Below are positions 8,689-18,943 of a stretch of 64,000 nt of DNA, piece after piece; position 1 is the first letter of the stretch, and every line of letters begins with the position of its first letter. Source of the DNA: Gracilimonas sp034520725 (GTDB lineage: Bacteria > Bacteroidota > Rhodothermia > Balneolales > Balneolaceae); the NCBI GenBank assembly GCA_034520725.1, contig JAXHNH010000016.1, forward strand, positions 62,001 through 126,000, read 5' to 3'. Below the pieces are notes generated by a model, which was not told where the DNA came from, ran no database searches, and saw only the letters and a list, made by a program, of their open reading frames with translations. Position numbers and translations under genes: made by a program.

Positions 8689-8769
8689 TGGCGTGCCCGC
8701 CGGTGGTCGGATGTTAGTCGGATTCGAACCTACGTCCGCCAATCGGCGGATAAGAGCCCGACGAGCTTA
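8689..8769 (-). pseudogene. Scrambled initiator tRNA copy
   Basis: The reverse strand reads AAGCTCGTCGGGCTC, then instead of the normal anticodon-stem end a CCGCCGATTGGCGG hairpin, then ACGTAGGTTCGAATCC (the T-arm), an insert, and GCCACTA like the 3' end of the intact gene at 9479. The acceptor and D-arm 5' halves are missing, because the preceding GIY-YIG gene joins in the D-arm. It cannot fold as a functional tRNA. Confidence 0.65.
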
Positions 8770-9023
8770 ATTAAATTTGTCGTTAATTATTTCCCAAATA
8801 AATTCACGTCCTTTGGCTGATTTGAGCTGTTTTTCCTCTGTGCATAGCTTCTTTCTTTCCGTTTCATATTCTTCAGTATAGGCTAATTTCCAGGGACGGT
8901 ACTTTATGGTACCCCTTTTTTACCTAATGAGTTATGGGAAAGGGGCGCTGTCTCCAGATCTGAGGTGAACCCAATGTAGATCTTTTGATGAGAAGGAGAG
9001 TAAAGCGCATAAACGGTAAACAT
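8767..9023 (-). pseudogene. GIY-YIG nuclease gene, broken copy B
   Basis: The copy starts at an ATG at 9023 with MFTVYALYSPSHQKIYIGFTSDLE and is then disrupted by indels. Later parts match the continuous copy again, and it ends REFIWEIINDKFN then stop at 8767-8769. A longer frame continuing upstream to 9137 is only read-through of the tRNA/hairpin spacer and is not a real N-terminus. Confidence 0.7.
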
Positions 9024-9080
9024 ATGACCCCGGTTTTTCTCTCTAATATAAAAAAAGCCTTCATCAATGAAAGAAAGTTT

Positions 9081-9165
9081 TGCCAGCGGCGTGCCGCCAG
9101 TTAGTCGGATGTAGTCGGATTCACTAAGTTGCGCCAATCGTGCACAGAGCCAGACAGCTTTTATC
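9081..9165 (-). pseudogene. Highly decayed initiator tRNA copy
   Basis: The reverse strand holds scattered matches to the tRNA at 9479-9551: AAGCTGTCTGGCTC for AGCTCGTCGGGCTC, GAATCCGACTA for the T-arm, and a GGCACGCCGCTGGC segment like that of the inner remnant. Cloverleaf pairing is lost. It lies between GIY-YIG copies B and C, at the place expected for a unit boundary. Confidence 0.5.
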
Positions 9166-9175
9166 GCATGTTTCG

Positions 9176-9412
9176 TTAATCATTTCCATATAATTCACGT
9201 CCTTTGGCTGATTTGAGCTGTTTTTCTCGGCGCATAGCTTCTTTCTTGGTATCAAACTCCTCAGTATACGCTAGTTTCCAGGGGCGATATTTTATAGTCC
9301 AGCCTTTTTTGCCTAACGAGTTATGGGAAAGGAGGCGCTGCTCCAGGTCCGAAGTGTACCCAATGTAGATCTTTTGATGAGAAGGAGAGTAAAGCGCGTA
9401 AACGGTAAACAT
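9176..9412 (-). CDS. Small GIY-YIG nuclease family protein (copy C, continuous frame)
   Basis: This 78-residue protein consists of one GIY-YIG domain of the small COG2827 type. The signature tyrosines are in FTVYALYS and KIYIGYTSDLEQRLLSH, and the conserved helix is EEFDTKKEAMRREKQLKS. Known members are presumed metal-dependent DNA endonucleases, but their cellular role is unclear. It ends GRELYGND, earlier than copies A and B, which continue FIWEMINDKFN, because of a two-base difference near the 3' end. The catalytic glutamate usually found late in the domain may therefore be the E of YTEEF or MRREKQ. It sits 3' of the initiator tRNA and its terminator hairpin. Confidence 0.78.
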   Translation of the reverse strand: MFTVYALYSPSHQKIYIGYTSDLEQRLLSHNSLGKKGWTIKYRPWKLAYTEEFDTKKEAMRREKQLKSAKGRELYGND

Positions 9413-9437
9413 AATCCCCGGTTTTTCTCTCTAATAT

Positions 9438-9473
9438 AAAAAAAGCCTTCTGAACTTAATCAGAAGGCTTTTA
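9438..9473 (-). terminator. Intrinsic terminator of the initiator tRNA gene
   Basis: On the reverse strand a 10-bp perfect stem (AAGCCTTCTG / CAGAAGGCTT) with an 8-base loop is followed by a run of seven T. It lies six bases after the tRNA 3' end. An intact copy of the stem recurs at about 8653-8682, and decayed copies occur near 9052 and 8011. Confidence 0.8.
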
Positions 9474-9478
9474 TTTAG

Positions 9479-9551
<73 letters not shown>

Positions 9552-9679
9552 ATTTGAAGACTTAAATATACGACTAATTACCTACCGATATCAAGGAGAA
9601 TCTGAAATATTTTTGTTCTTCTTTCAGTGATGCTTTTCCTATTTTCAACTAAAAATTAACTGAAAATATTAAAGTATTT

Positions 9680-10946
9680 TATGATCACATCAAAGCAAGC
9701 AATTGAACTGGAAGACAAATATGGCGCACACAACTATCACCCGCTGCCGGTAGTTTTATCAAGAGGAGAAGGGTGTGCATGTCTGGGATCCGGAAGGCAA
9801 TAAATACTATGATTTCTTATCTGCCTACTCTGCCGTTAATCAGGGGCATTGCCATCCAAAGATCACCAAAGCACTGACAGAGCAGGCTTCTACACCTTAT
9901 GCCTGACTTCAAGAGCTTTCTACAATAATGTGCTGGGTGAGTATGAGAAATACGTGACCGAGTATTTTGGTTTCGATAAAGTTCTGCCAATGAACACAGG
10001 TGCGGAGGGAGTTGAGACAGCTATCAAGATCTGCCGCAAGTGGGCTTATGAGAAAAAAGGTATTCCAGAGGAGAAAGCACAGATCATTGTATTGGAGAAT
10101 AACTTCCATGGTCGCACGACCACTGTTATTTCTTTTTCAAATGATCCGGACGCCAGAAAGAATTTTGGTCCCTATACACCTGGTTTTATTAAGATACCTT
10201 ACAACGATCTTGAGGCTCTTAAAGAAGCTCTCGATCAACCCAATATTGCGGGGGTTTTAGCCGAGCCGATTCAAGGGGAAGCCGGTGTGGTTGTACCAGA
10301 TGAAGATTACATTTCCAAAATGGCTGAACTTTGCCGTGAAAATAATGTACTGTTCATGGCGGATGAGATCCAGACGGGAATTGCCCGTACCGGAAGTTTA
10401 CTCGCTGTTTGTGGGGACTGTGATTGTCAGGGACATTGCGAGCAACAAAGTACGTATACCAAACCCGATCTTTTGATTCTGGGTAAAGCACTTTCAGGGG
10501 GAGCCTATCCAGTGTCAGCAGTTCTGGCTGATGATCACATTATGGAAGTCATCAAACCGGGGCAGCATGGTTCAACCTATGGCGGAAATCCGCTGGCTTG
10601 CAAAGTGGCTATTGCAGCTCTTGAAGTTGTAAAAGATGAGAACCTGTCTCAAAATGCACGAAAGCTTGGGGAGATCTTCAGGTCAGAAATGCAGAAGCTG
10701 GTGGATGAAGAGGATCTGTTTGTGAAAGTAAGAGGTCGCGGACTCCTAAACGCAGTGATCATCAACGACACGACTGATAGTGATACCGCCTGGAGATTTT
10801 GTGTGGCTCTGAAGGACAATGGGTTACTAGCCAAGCCAACCCACGGTAATATCATTCGGTTTGCCCCGCCATTGGTGATGAGGGAGGAACAGCTTATGGA
10901 GTGTGTGGATATCATTCAGAAAACACTCATTTCCTTTGATAAATAA
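9680..10946 (+). CDS. rocD: Ornithine--oxo-acid aminotransferase, frameshifted near 5' end
   Basis: This class III PLP aminotransferase converts ornithine to glutamate semialdehyde. From the ATG at 9680 it reads MITSKQAIELEDKYGAHNYH, then shifts near 9770 into the frame VHVWDPEGNKYYDFLSAY. It shifts again near 9890 into the long frame beginning LTSRAFYNNVLGEYE. The rest is intact: NTGAEGVETAIKICRKWAY, DEIQTGIARTG with the PLP aspartate, LGKALSGGAYPVSAVLADD with the Schiff-base lysine, and HGSTYGGNPLA. A Cys-rich insert (CGDCDCQGHC) sits between the aspartate and lysine motifs. Two indels in 120 bp of a core gene look like sequence errors but could be real. It pairs functionally with lat in basic amino acid catabolism. 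Confidence 0.88.
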
Positions 10947-11077
10947 AGTAAGCAAAGAACGGTAATTATATAATTGATGTATTAATTAGTTAGAAGATCT
11001 TACATCATGTTATAATATTAGTTGATTCAGTCGGTTTAACTAATGCGCACCTCAGGATATCAGACATCATTTCCAAA

Positions 11078-12518
11078 ATGCTTAGACCTAATACTTACTT
11101 ACTGTTTGGGATTCTTTTACTCAGCTTAGTTGGCTTATCCTGTTCTGACAGCTATATAGATAATGTTCAGAGAGGAGGTTGGTATAATTATGAAGCAGGC
11201 TTGCCGGAACTAAGACTTTCCACGACCGGTTATTTTAATGAACAGGGTGTACCAACCATAGGTGTTTCCGGTGATGTGGTTTATGGGGGGCTTATCTACA
11301 AACAAAATAAGGATGGCGATATTCAAGCCGACATTTCTATTGAGATCATTGTCAGAGATGTTGAAGATGATATGCTTGTTGCTGATAAAATGTTTTCAAG
11401 ATCACTTATTGCTGAGAACAATTCAGTGATCCACAGTCAAAATCTATTCAGGTTTGCTGAGCAATTTGAAGTTAAACCCGGTGAATATGAAGTCAGTGTA
11501 ACCGTGACTGATGATAATTCCGGGAAACAAATGGTTAGAAAGAGTTCAGACAAGTATTGAAGACATTGATGAGGGGTATCGTTTCGATCTCTCGAAGTTC
11601 AAATATTTGGTAAGGAAAATTCAGTGGATGGAGCTGAATTTATTCCGGTTACAACCTATGATGTGCCTGCAAATCTGGACTCACTGAAATTCATGGTGCA
11701 GATCAACAACAGCTCGAATGCGCCGATCAATATTCGTTCAAACCTAAAAAAGTTTGAAGCCGATACTTCTATTGCCTGGCCAATGAGTATTCAGAACTAT
11801 CCAAGATCAAGTATCAGATATCAGGGAATAGAATATGATGAGTTTGAGATCCTCCAATCCGGTACACGAACTATAGATCAAAATGGAAACATTTTTATCG
11901 AGTACTCATATGGAGATCTGGAAATGGGTAATTATAGACTTGAAATATTTATAAACGGAAAGGGTGAATTAAGCACTGAAGGTGGGAGGGAGTTTGGAAT
12001 AAAGCCGGCTTACTATCCGGCTGTCAAAACGACACGGCAGTTGGCGGAACCGCTGGCATATATAATGACCGATAAAGAATACGAAGAGTTGATGTCCATT
12101 GAGAACGAAGATTCCCTGAAAATGGCTATGGACCGATTTTGGCTTTCCAATATAAAAAACTCAAATTTGGCTGAAGACGTTATATCACTTTATTATACCC
12201 GGGTGGAAGAGGCCAATAAGCAGTTCTCTAATTATAAGGAAGGATGGAAAACGGATCTGGGGATGGTATATATATTGTTTGGTCCGCCATGGAGTGTAAA
12301 TGACGTTTTTAACAGGCGAAGTGATCTTATCCTATACGTATAATTTGGATGACCCCGAAAGAAATTATTTATTTAGAGTATCCGACATAAAAGGAAAATA
12401 TTTTCCATTTGATAACTACATTCTGCAAAGAGAATTATACTACTATACCTTACCGAATATCGTCAAATACAGAGGTGGAGAACCGGTAGCATTCTCACTG
12501 CAGATCTCTGATCAATAA
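11078..12518 (+). CDS. GWxTD-domain lipoprotein, paralogue 1 (frameshifted)
   Basis: This secreted lipoprotein has a leader LLLSLVGLSCSD with a lipobox cysteine. The continuous paralogues at 20995 and 28975 show that the three reading segments (11078-11560, about 11570-12343, 12300-12518) are one gene with two frameshifts. Conserved features are YIDNVQRGGWYNYEAGLPEL after the Cys, a central beta-rich region, the helix DRFWLSNIKNSNLAEDVISL, then the namesake motif NYKEGWKTDLGMVYILFGPP and a C-terminal YPFDNY-like block (here FPFDNYILQRE). The GWxTD domain has no established biochemical role. It stands ahead of two secreted proteins of unknown function and the first SusC/SusD pair. Confidence 0.82.
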
Positions 12519-12543
12519 AGAGTAACATTTAATTACAGGTACA

Positions 12544-13242
12544 ATGAAAACTTTTAAAAAATTATCAATATCACTAGTTCTTCTATTAATGATCCTTCCT
12601 ACTTATGTAGCTTCACAGGATCGTATCGATGAGAATGATATCAAAGACATGGTTAACCGCAATGTGGTTCCTACTTTCCAAAAGACGGAGGTTTCCGGCA
12701 GTCCGTACGTTTCCGAGGACTTCACTGAAGGATCTTTTGAGTTATACAGCGGTAGTTATGCTTCAGGTCTGAATATGAATTACAACCTTTACGAAGAAGG
12801 GATCGAATATATTGCAGGCAGTGAGACTTACGCTGTTGATCCTGCAAACATCAGACAATTTATTCTTAAGATCGATGGAGAGAAACGCACGTTTAAAAGA
12901 GGCTTTGAATCCAGACGGCTTGAAGGGGATAAGTTCGTAGAAGTTGCCGCAGAAGGGCCGGTGAACTTCCTGATAAAACATGAGGTCAGCTTCAACGAAA
13001 ATGTCAGTTCCGGCTATGGTTCTGCAACAAAACAAGCTTCCTATTCAAAGAACGAACGATATTATTTCCAGAAAGGCGATGAAGTCTCAAATATCAGAAG
13101 GCTAAATAACAGAAGAGTGATGCGCTATTTGGATGGCAACAAAGAAGTGGAAAAGTTTATAGATCAGAATGATCTCGATATGTCTGATCCATATGATGTT
13201 GCTGTAGCGGTACGTAAATTCAACAAATCAGTAACACAATAA
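12544..13242 (+). CDS. Secreted protein of unknown function
   Basis: I do not recognise the family. The 232-residue protein has a signal peptide (KLSISLVLLLMILPTYVASQ) and no lipobox. The mature part begins DRIDENDIKDMVNRNVVP and is rich in beta-prone and charged segments. It includes SGSYASGLNMNYNLYEEGIEYI and LKIDGEKRTFKRGFESRR, reminiscent of periplasmic proteins that report a deposited structure rather than enzymes. There is no cysteine and no catalytic motif. It starts 25 bp after the GWxTD gene, so the two are probably cotranscribed. Confidence 0.7.
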   Translation: MKTFKKLSISLVLLLMILPTYVASQDRIDENDIKDMVNRNVVPTFQKTEVSGSPYVSEDFTEGSFELYSGSYASGLNMNYNLYEEGIEYIAGSETYAVDPANIRQFILKIDGEKRTFKRGFESRRLEGDKFVEVAAEGPVNFLIKHEVSFNENVSSGYGSATKQASYSKNERYYFQKGDEVSNIRRLNNRRVMRYLDGNKEVEKFIDQNDLDMSDPYDVAVAVRKFNKSVTQ

Positions 13243-13369
13243 GATCTGTTAATTTGTTTCTTATTTATATATAACTCATTTATCTTAGACCTATACTTAA
13301 GGCGATAGTAAATTAAGGGGCTATCGCTATAATTTTACAAATTTCATCAAGCAGAATATTATCAAACGA

Positions 13370-14028
13370 ATGAGATCAATTCTATTAGTTTCGGCACCAT
13401 TATTATTTTTATTTACTTCCTGTGCTTCCACCTCAAATCAATATCTGGCTTCCGAGTATAACGAAAGGGAGCAAAATACGACACTGAGTATACTACCTGT
13501 TCAGGCAGATGTATTCTTTGAATTTTTCCCCGGTTATACTTTTGGCAAGTTGGAGAACGGAGAAAATGAAACGTTCGAGCAATACCTTCCTACATATATT
13601 GAAAGAAATACTCAGGCAGACGTAAAGGAAATACTGACCGCTACATATGTGGTAGGCAGTAATTTTGAGTTAAAGAACCTGCCACTAAGATCCGAAGAGA
13701 ACTTTCAGATCCTGGGGCCAAAAGAAAACACATCACTGACAAGTGAGAACATAAACTCCCGTTTTACCTTGATACTTGATCAGTTCAATTATCAAATGTA
13801 TGATATTGAACAGGAGGGGGGAACTGTGCCGGGCATGAAATGGAAACTGAAACGAGGCTGAGGTTTGAAACAAAGTATCTGATATGGGATAATGAAACCG
13901 GACAGCCGGCTGCCTGGGGTAAGGTGAATTCGGTCAGAAGATACACAGCTTTGGAACGAGAAATGCTTTATCAGCTGCTTTTGGATGAAGCACTTCAGCA
14001 GATCCTAAGTAAAAGTCCGTTTTCCTGA
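13370..14028 (+). CDS. Lipoprotein of unknown function (one frameshift)
   Basis: A lipoprotein leader (LLVSAPLLFLFTSCAS) precedes a polypeptide that runs to about 13850 and then continues in the next frame as LRFETKYLIWDNETGQPAAWGKV to the stop at 14028. The overlap of the two segments near 13840-13861 shows a single-base indel. Features such as LILDQFNYQ and a final helix YQLLLDEALQQILSKSPF are compatible with a small envelope protein. I see no known domain. It lies in the same direction as the upstream GWxTD gene and the SusC gene that follows. Confidence 0.6.
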
Positions 14029-14292
14029 CCTGGAATAAATGTAAATGTATTCATCTTTTAATTCGATGGGCACTAACGGATTAGTTGCCCAGGCAATTAC
14101 TCTCTCTAACTTTTTAATTTAGTATTGAAACGAATATTCCTTTCCATTTTATAACTATGGGCGTTTTGCCTAATTATATTTTGTATTTGAAGTTTATTAT
14201 AAATACTATCTGTACTAGTACATGTTTACATGTTTTTATTACATGTTCTTGTGAATATTTTGTCTTAACCCATAACCAAAACCAAAGCTACT

Positions 14293-17200
14293 ATGTTTAA
14301 AAAGCTACTATTTACAGTATTTGCTTTGTTATTATCGGCTAGTGCATTTGCACAAAGCGGTACCTTAACGGGGCAAATAACAGATGCTGAAACAGGAAAA
14401 CCATTGGATCGGTGCGACTGTTTATATTGAATCCATTAACCGAGGTACACAATCCGATGTTGATGGTAACTACACTGTTTCCAGAATCGACGACAGGAAC
14501 GTATACTGTTTCTTATCGGTATGTCGGTTACGTAACAGTAAATGAAGTTGTTAGATTCGGATAGGGAACTACAACACGTAATGTTGAATTAAGTGTTGAT
14601 GTTGTTCGGTACTTGATGAATTTGTTGTTTCCGGATATGCTGTACAGCAGAAACGAGAAGTAACAGGTTCCATTTCAACGGTTTCTGCACAGGATCTTGA
14701 AAATGTTTCACTGCAGAACACAGAGTCTCTTCTACAGGGCCGTGCTGCCGGTGTGAACATTACATCTACTTCCGGTAATCCGGGTGGTGCGTTCCGTGTA
14801 AATATCCGTGGAAACGGATCTATTAACGCGGCTACTGAGCCTCTTTATATTATTGATGGTGTGCAAATTTCTTTTGCTCAGCTGTCTTCTCAGTCTAGTA
14901 CGTCACCTCTTAATACTCTAAACCCAAGTGACATTGAGTCTATTGAGGTGCTTAAGGATGCGGCTTCTGCTGCCATCTATGGTGCTCAGGCGGCTGCCGG
15001 TGTTGTTCTTATTTACAACCAAGCAAGGTACTGCAGGACCAACACAGATCACAGCACGTGCTGAGACCGGTGTTCGTTCTCTTGCAAGAAACGTAGATTA
15101 CATCAACTCTGATGAGTATGTACGTTATATGGGAGAAGGGCTTGCCATTAATAACGGTGTAACAGATGTTAGTGCTACCGGTACAGATATATCTGCATAT
15201 GAGGATATATACTTTAACTATTTCAAAGACACGTTTTTTGGTGAAGATCCAAACAACCCCGGTCAACTTGCTAATACGGACTGGCAGGATTTCATTTTTG
15301 ATGAAGGCGTAACTCAGAAATATAATGTTTCTGCGGCAGGTGGTAACTCTTCTACTAATTTCCCGCCTTTCCGGTGGTTATGAAAGCACTGAAGGTACTG
15401 CCTTTGATTCAGACTTTACCCGTTTGAATCTGCGAACTAACATTGACCACGAACTGGCAGAAAACTGGAGAACAGGAATAAGACTTAATATTTCCAGATC
15501 CGGTCAGACCGGTGTATGTCAGGATGGTAACTTTATTAACTGTCCTCCATCACAGGCTATGTTTGAAGCTCCAATGAGTTTCCCATTTCTGGCTGATGGT
15601 TCTTACAACCCAAATACTCGTTTCGGTCAGCCTAATAACCCTGCTGTACAGAGAGACGAAGTTGATCGTCTTAATACAGTAACTCAGATCCTGAGTTCTG
15701 TAAGACTTCAGTACCAAGCTAATGACTGGCTGTCTTTTAACAGTAGTGTGAATGTTGATTACCGTAACACACAGGATGAGCAGTACAGATCAGCAATTGC
15801 CGCTCCTGCCCAAAATGGCTGGATCAGTTTTGCTAACCGTAACGTAGAAAACTATCAGGGTAACCTGATCGCTAACTACAATCAGACTTTTGATGGTGTT
15901 CATTCTGTTTCTGGTTTTGTTGGAACAGAATACCGTTCAAATTATTCAGAAAGTCAGGTAACCAGAGGTGACGGCCTTCCGGGACCATTCTTTACGGTAC
16001 TTTCAGCGACATCTACTCCTACTACTGCTGCCGGTATCAACAGCGAGTGGAGACAGGCAAGTTATTTCGGTAATGCCAAGTATACCTTCGATGAGAAGTA
16101 TATTGTAAACGTTGTTGCCCGTTATGATGGTAACTCTCGTTTTGGTGCTGACACACGATGGGGTTTCTTCCCTTCTGTATCTGTAGGTTGGAGAATCACT
16201 GAAGAAGACTTCCTGAACGTAGATGCAATCAATGAATTGAAATTGCGTGCCGGATTTGGTACTACAGGTAACTCTGCCATTGGTAACTTTGCATCCCGTG
16301 GACTGTATTCCGCAAGTGGTTCTTACTTAGGATCTACCGGTTACGTCCTACTCAGTTGGGTAATGCCAACCTTGGATGGGAGGAAGCTCAGGAATTTAAT
16401 ATCGGTCTTGATTACGAATTCTTTGATGGCCGCCTGTTTGGTGCTATTGATGCTTACCAAAAGGATAACACCAACTTGTTATTTGGACGTCCACTGCCAA
16501 GTGATAGTGGATTCGGAAGATATTACTGAAAACATCGGTGAAGTTAGAAACACAGGTGTTGAGTTTGAATTGAACTCAGTAAACGTAGTTCGTTCAGGTT
16601 TCAGATGGGGATCACGCTTTAACGTGGCTTTCTCTGACAACGAGATCCTTTCACTGCCTAACGGTAACCCAATTGACGAAGATGATCTATTTGAAAGTCT
16701 TATTGAAGGACAGCCAATTGGTCAGATTCAGGTAGTACGGTGGGCAGGTGTTAACCCTGCTGATGGTCGCCCAATGTGGTATGACGCTGATGGAAACATC
16801 ACTTATACGCCTACCAACTCTGTAGATGCTGTCAATTATAAAGACGGTGTTGCAAACATTGTAGGTGGATTTGGTAATACGATCAGCTACAAAGGATTAA
16901 GCCTGGATGCATTCTTCCAGTTTAGTTTCGGACAGTGGGCTTTCCCAAATACCGATTACTATTTCACCAGAACACCTGACTTCCTGATGAACCTTACGAC
17001 AGAAGTCATGGACAGATGGAGAACACCGGGTGATGTTGACTTACTATCCACGTGCTATGGAAGCAGGACTGATTTTGCAGAAACGGCAAACTACCGTACA
17101 CAGCTAAGTACAGCGTCCATTTATAATGCAAGTTACATTCGACTTAAGAACATTTCTCTGAACTACAGTCTGCCAGACAGTATTCACACAGAGAGATTGG

Positions 17201-17374
17201 ATTGAGCGAATGTAACCTTCTTTGCATCTGCTGTGAACCTGGTGACATGGACAGCATGGCCATTCTATGACCCAGAAGTTGCCTTTAGTCCGAATGATAT
17301 CTACAAGCAACTTGACCGCTGCTTCTTATCCGACAGAGCGTCAGGTTAATGCCGGTATTGAAATCCAGTTTTAA
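14293..17374 (+). CDS. SusC/RagA TonB-dependent transporter 1 (multiply frameshifted)
   Basis: This outer-membrane TonB-linked barrel imports an oligomeric substrate with its SusD partner. Pieces in all three frames give, in order: a signal peptide (LLFTVFALLLSASAFAQ), a CarboxypepD_reg-like domain (GTLTGQITDAETGKPLD), a plug domain (TESLLQGRAAGVNITSTSGN and EPLYIIDGVQI, IESIEVLKDAASAAIYGAQA), then a long barrel section with the intact stretch 15325-17205, and a final strand ending NAGIEIQF at 17374. At least seven indels are needed to join them. The total length, about 1,025 codons, is normal for SusC. The SusD gene follows after 20 bp. The start ATG is fixed by the signal peptide. Confidence 0.87.
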
Positions 17375-17394
17375 TTAAAAAATTAGATAATCAC

Positions 17395-18892
17395 ATGAAG
17401 AAATTTAAAACACTAAAATACGCACTGTTCGTGACCCTGTTAATAGGGTTTACCGGCTGTGACAGTTCGTTTGGACGAGGTCGAAGCCATCTACTTCGGT
17501 TTCATCTGAGGTGGTACTTACCAGTGAAGCTGGTGTTGATGCTCTCAAGAGCTTCAATGTATTCCAAGATCCATGAAAGTCTTCAGTTTTACTACTGAAT
17601 ACTTTATTGGTCCGAGTGCATTCACCGATGAAACACGTAATCGACCGGGTTCTACCCGATATCAAGCATTGACACAAGCTACCGGAACAAGCGGTGGTAC
17701 AGCTCACCTAAACAATTGGGGCTTGTATGAGATCATACAGGACGCCAACTTGATCATTAGTGCCGCTTGACGCCATCAGTTTTTGATGATCCGGCAACGC
17801 TTGAGCAATATCGCGGTGAAGCATTAGCACTGCGTGCTTTCGCAATGCACACTATGGTTAGAGTATACGGCTATGAGCCGGTAAGCTTCGGTCAGGGATG
17901 CTGGAAGGAAACTCGAATGCCGGTATCATAATCCGTACAGAGCCTACATTGGACCTGTCAGATGCTGATCTTAGACCACGTAGTTCAGTTAACGATGTTT
18001 ATACTCAGATCCTTAACGATCTATAGTACGGCTAAAACATTGTTAGCCGGTCAAAATTCCGACAACCGCTATGTAACAGAAGCGTTTGTTGACGGTTTGA
18101 CTGCACGAGTTAACCTCTATGCCGGTAACTGGGCTCCAGCTGCCGCCGCCGCCCAGGATGCTATCGATAACTTCCCGAACCCATTGGAGAACGCTGGAAC
18201 CGGTGTTGCTAATTATGTTCGACGAAGGAACCGCTAGCGCGCATTCTGAAGCTTTATTCTTAATTGTGATCAATCCTGATACAGAAGGTGGAGGGTTCGG
18301 TAACGACGGTCCTGCTACTTACACTGCTGACGGATTCCTGGCTCAATTGCCTACACAATTTTTGCTCGACAAATATATTGCAGCTGATCACAGACTGGGT
18401 TGGTACGAAGACTGTACAACAACACAGTTAAATCCTTTGACTACCCCATCAAGTTGTGATGCTGTAAATACCAATGGTTTAGCCATTACGAAGTTTGGCG
18501 GTGAAAAAGGGAACTCAGTTGACGATATGCCAATGATGAGATTATCAGAAATGTATCTCATCCGTGCAGAAGCTTTAGCTAAAGATGCTCAAAGCCCAGC
18601 TGCCGGTGCAGCACCTCTTCAAACACTTAGAACTGCACGTAACACAGGCGCTGTACCAGCGGCTGCTCTTACTAGCATGCAGGCTTTTGAAGACGAGATA
18701 TTGGATGAAAGAATGAGAGAATTAGGCGTTGAAGGACATCGATTCTTTGATCTTAAGCGTTTAGGCCGTGATATCAGAAACCCTGATGGTTCAATCAAAA
18801 TGCGTGCTGATTCTTACAGAATCCTTGCAAGCATCGGATCAGGTCTGTTAAACGTAAACGATCAGCTGGTTGAAAATCCCGGTTACGAATAA
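17395..18892 (+). CDS. SusD/RagB lipoprotein 1 (multiply frameshifted)
   Basis: This is the surface lipoprotein lid and binding partner of the SusC upstream. The ATG at 17395 starts MKKFKTLKYALFVTLLIGFTGCDS with a lipobox. Segments in several frames include TEYFIGPSAFTDETRNRPGS, NWGLYEIIQDANLII, RGEALALRAFAMHTMVRVYG (the SusD helix with the (E)xxxLRA(L/F) pattern) and the intact final part 18119-18892. That part carries MPMMRLSEMYLIRAEALAKD and EILDERMRELGVEGHRFFDLKR, both classic SusD signatures. About six indels are needed. The ligand cannot be deduced. Confidence 0.87.
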
Positions 18893-18943
18893 TGATAAAC
18901 CGGATTATCGACTACAAATTTAACTCAAAAATTATTTTATCCA

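Noticed and set aside
8904..9137. 77-codon frame as an intact GIY-YIG gene with a longer N-terminus
   Set aside because: Its first 37 residues are translated tRNA and hairpin spacer, and the domain is cut after EQ-equivalent residues by an indel; it is a broken copy.
7937..9473. CRISPR array
   Set aside because: Repeats are 400-bp units containing genes, not short direct repeats with unique spacers, and no cas gene is present.
14293..18892. Programmed frameshifting in SusC/SusD
   Set aside because: The shifts are many, scattered and lack slippery-site plus structure arrangements; errors or decay explain them better.
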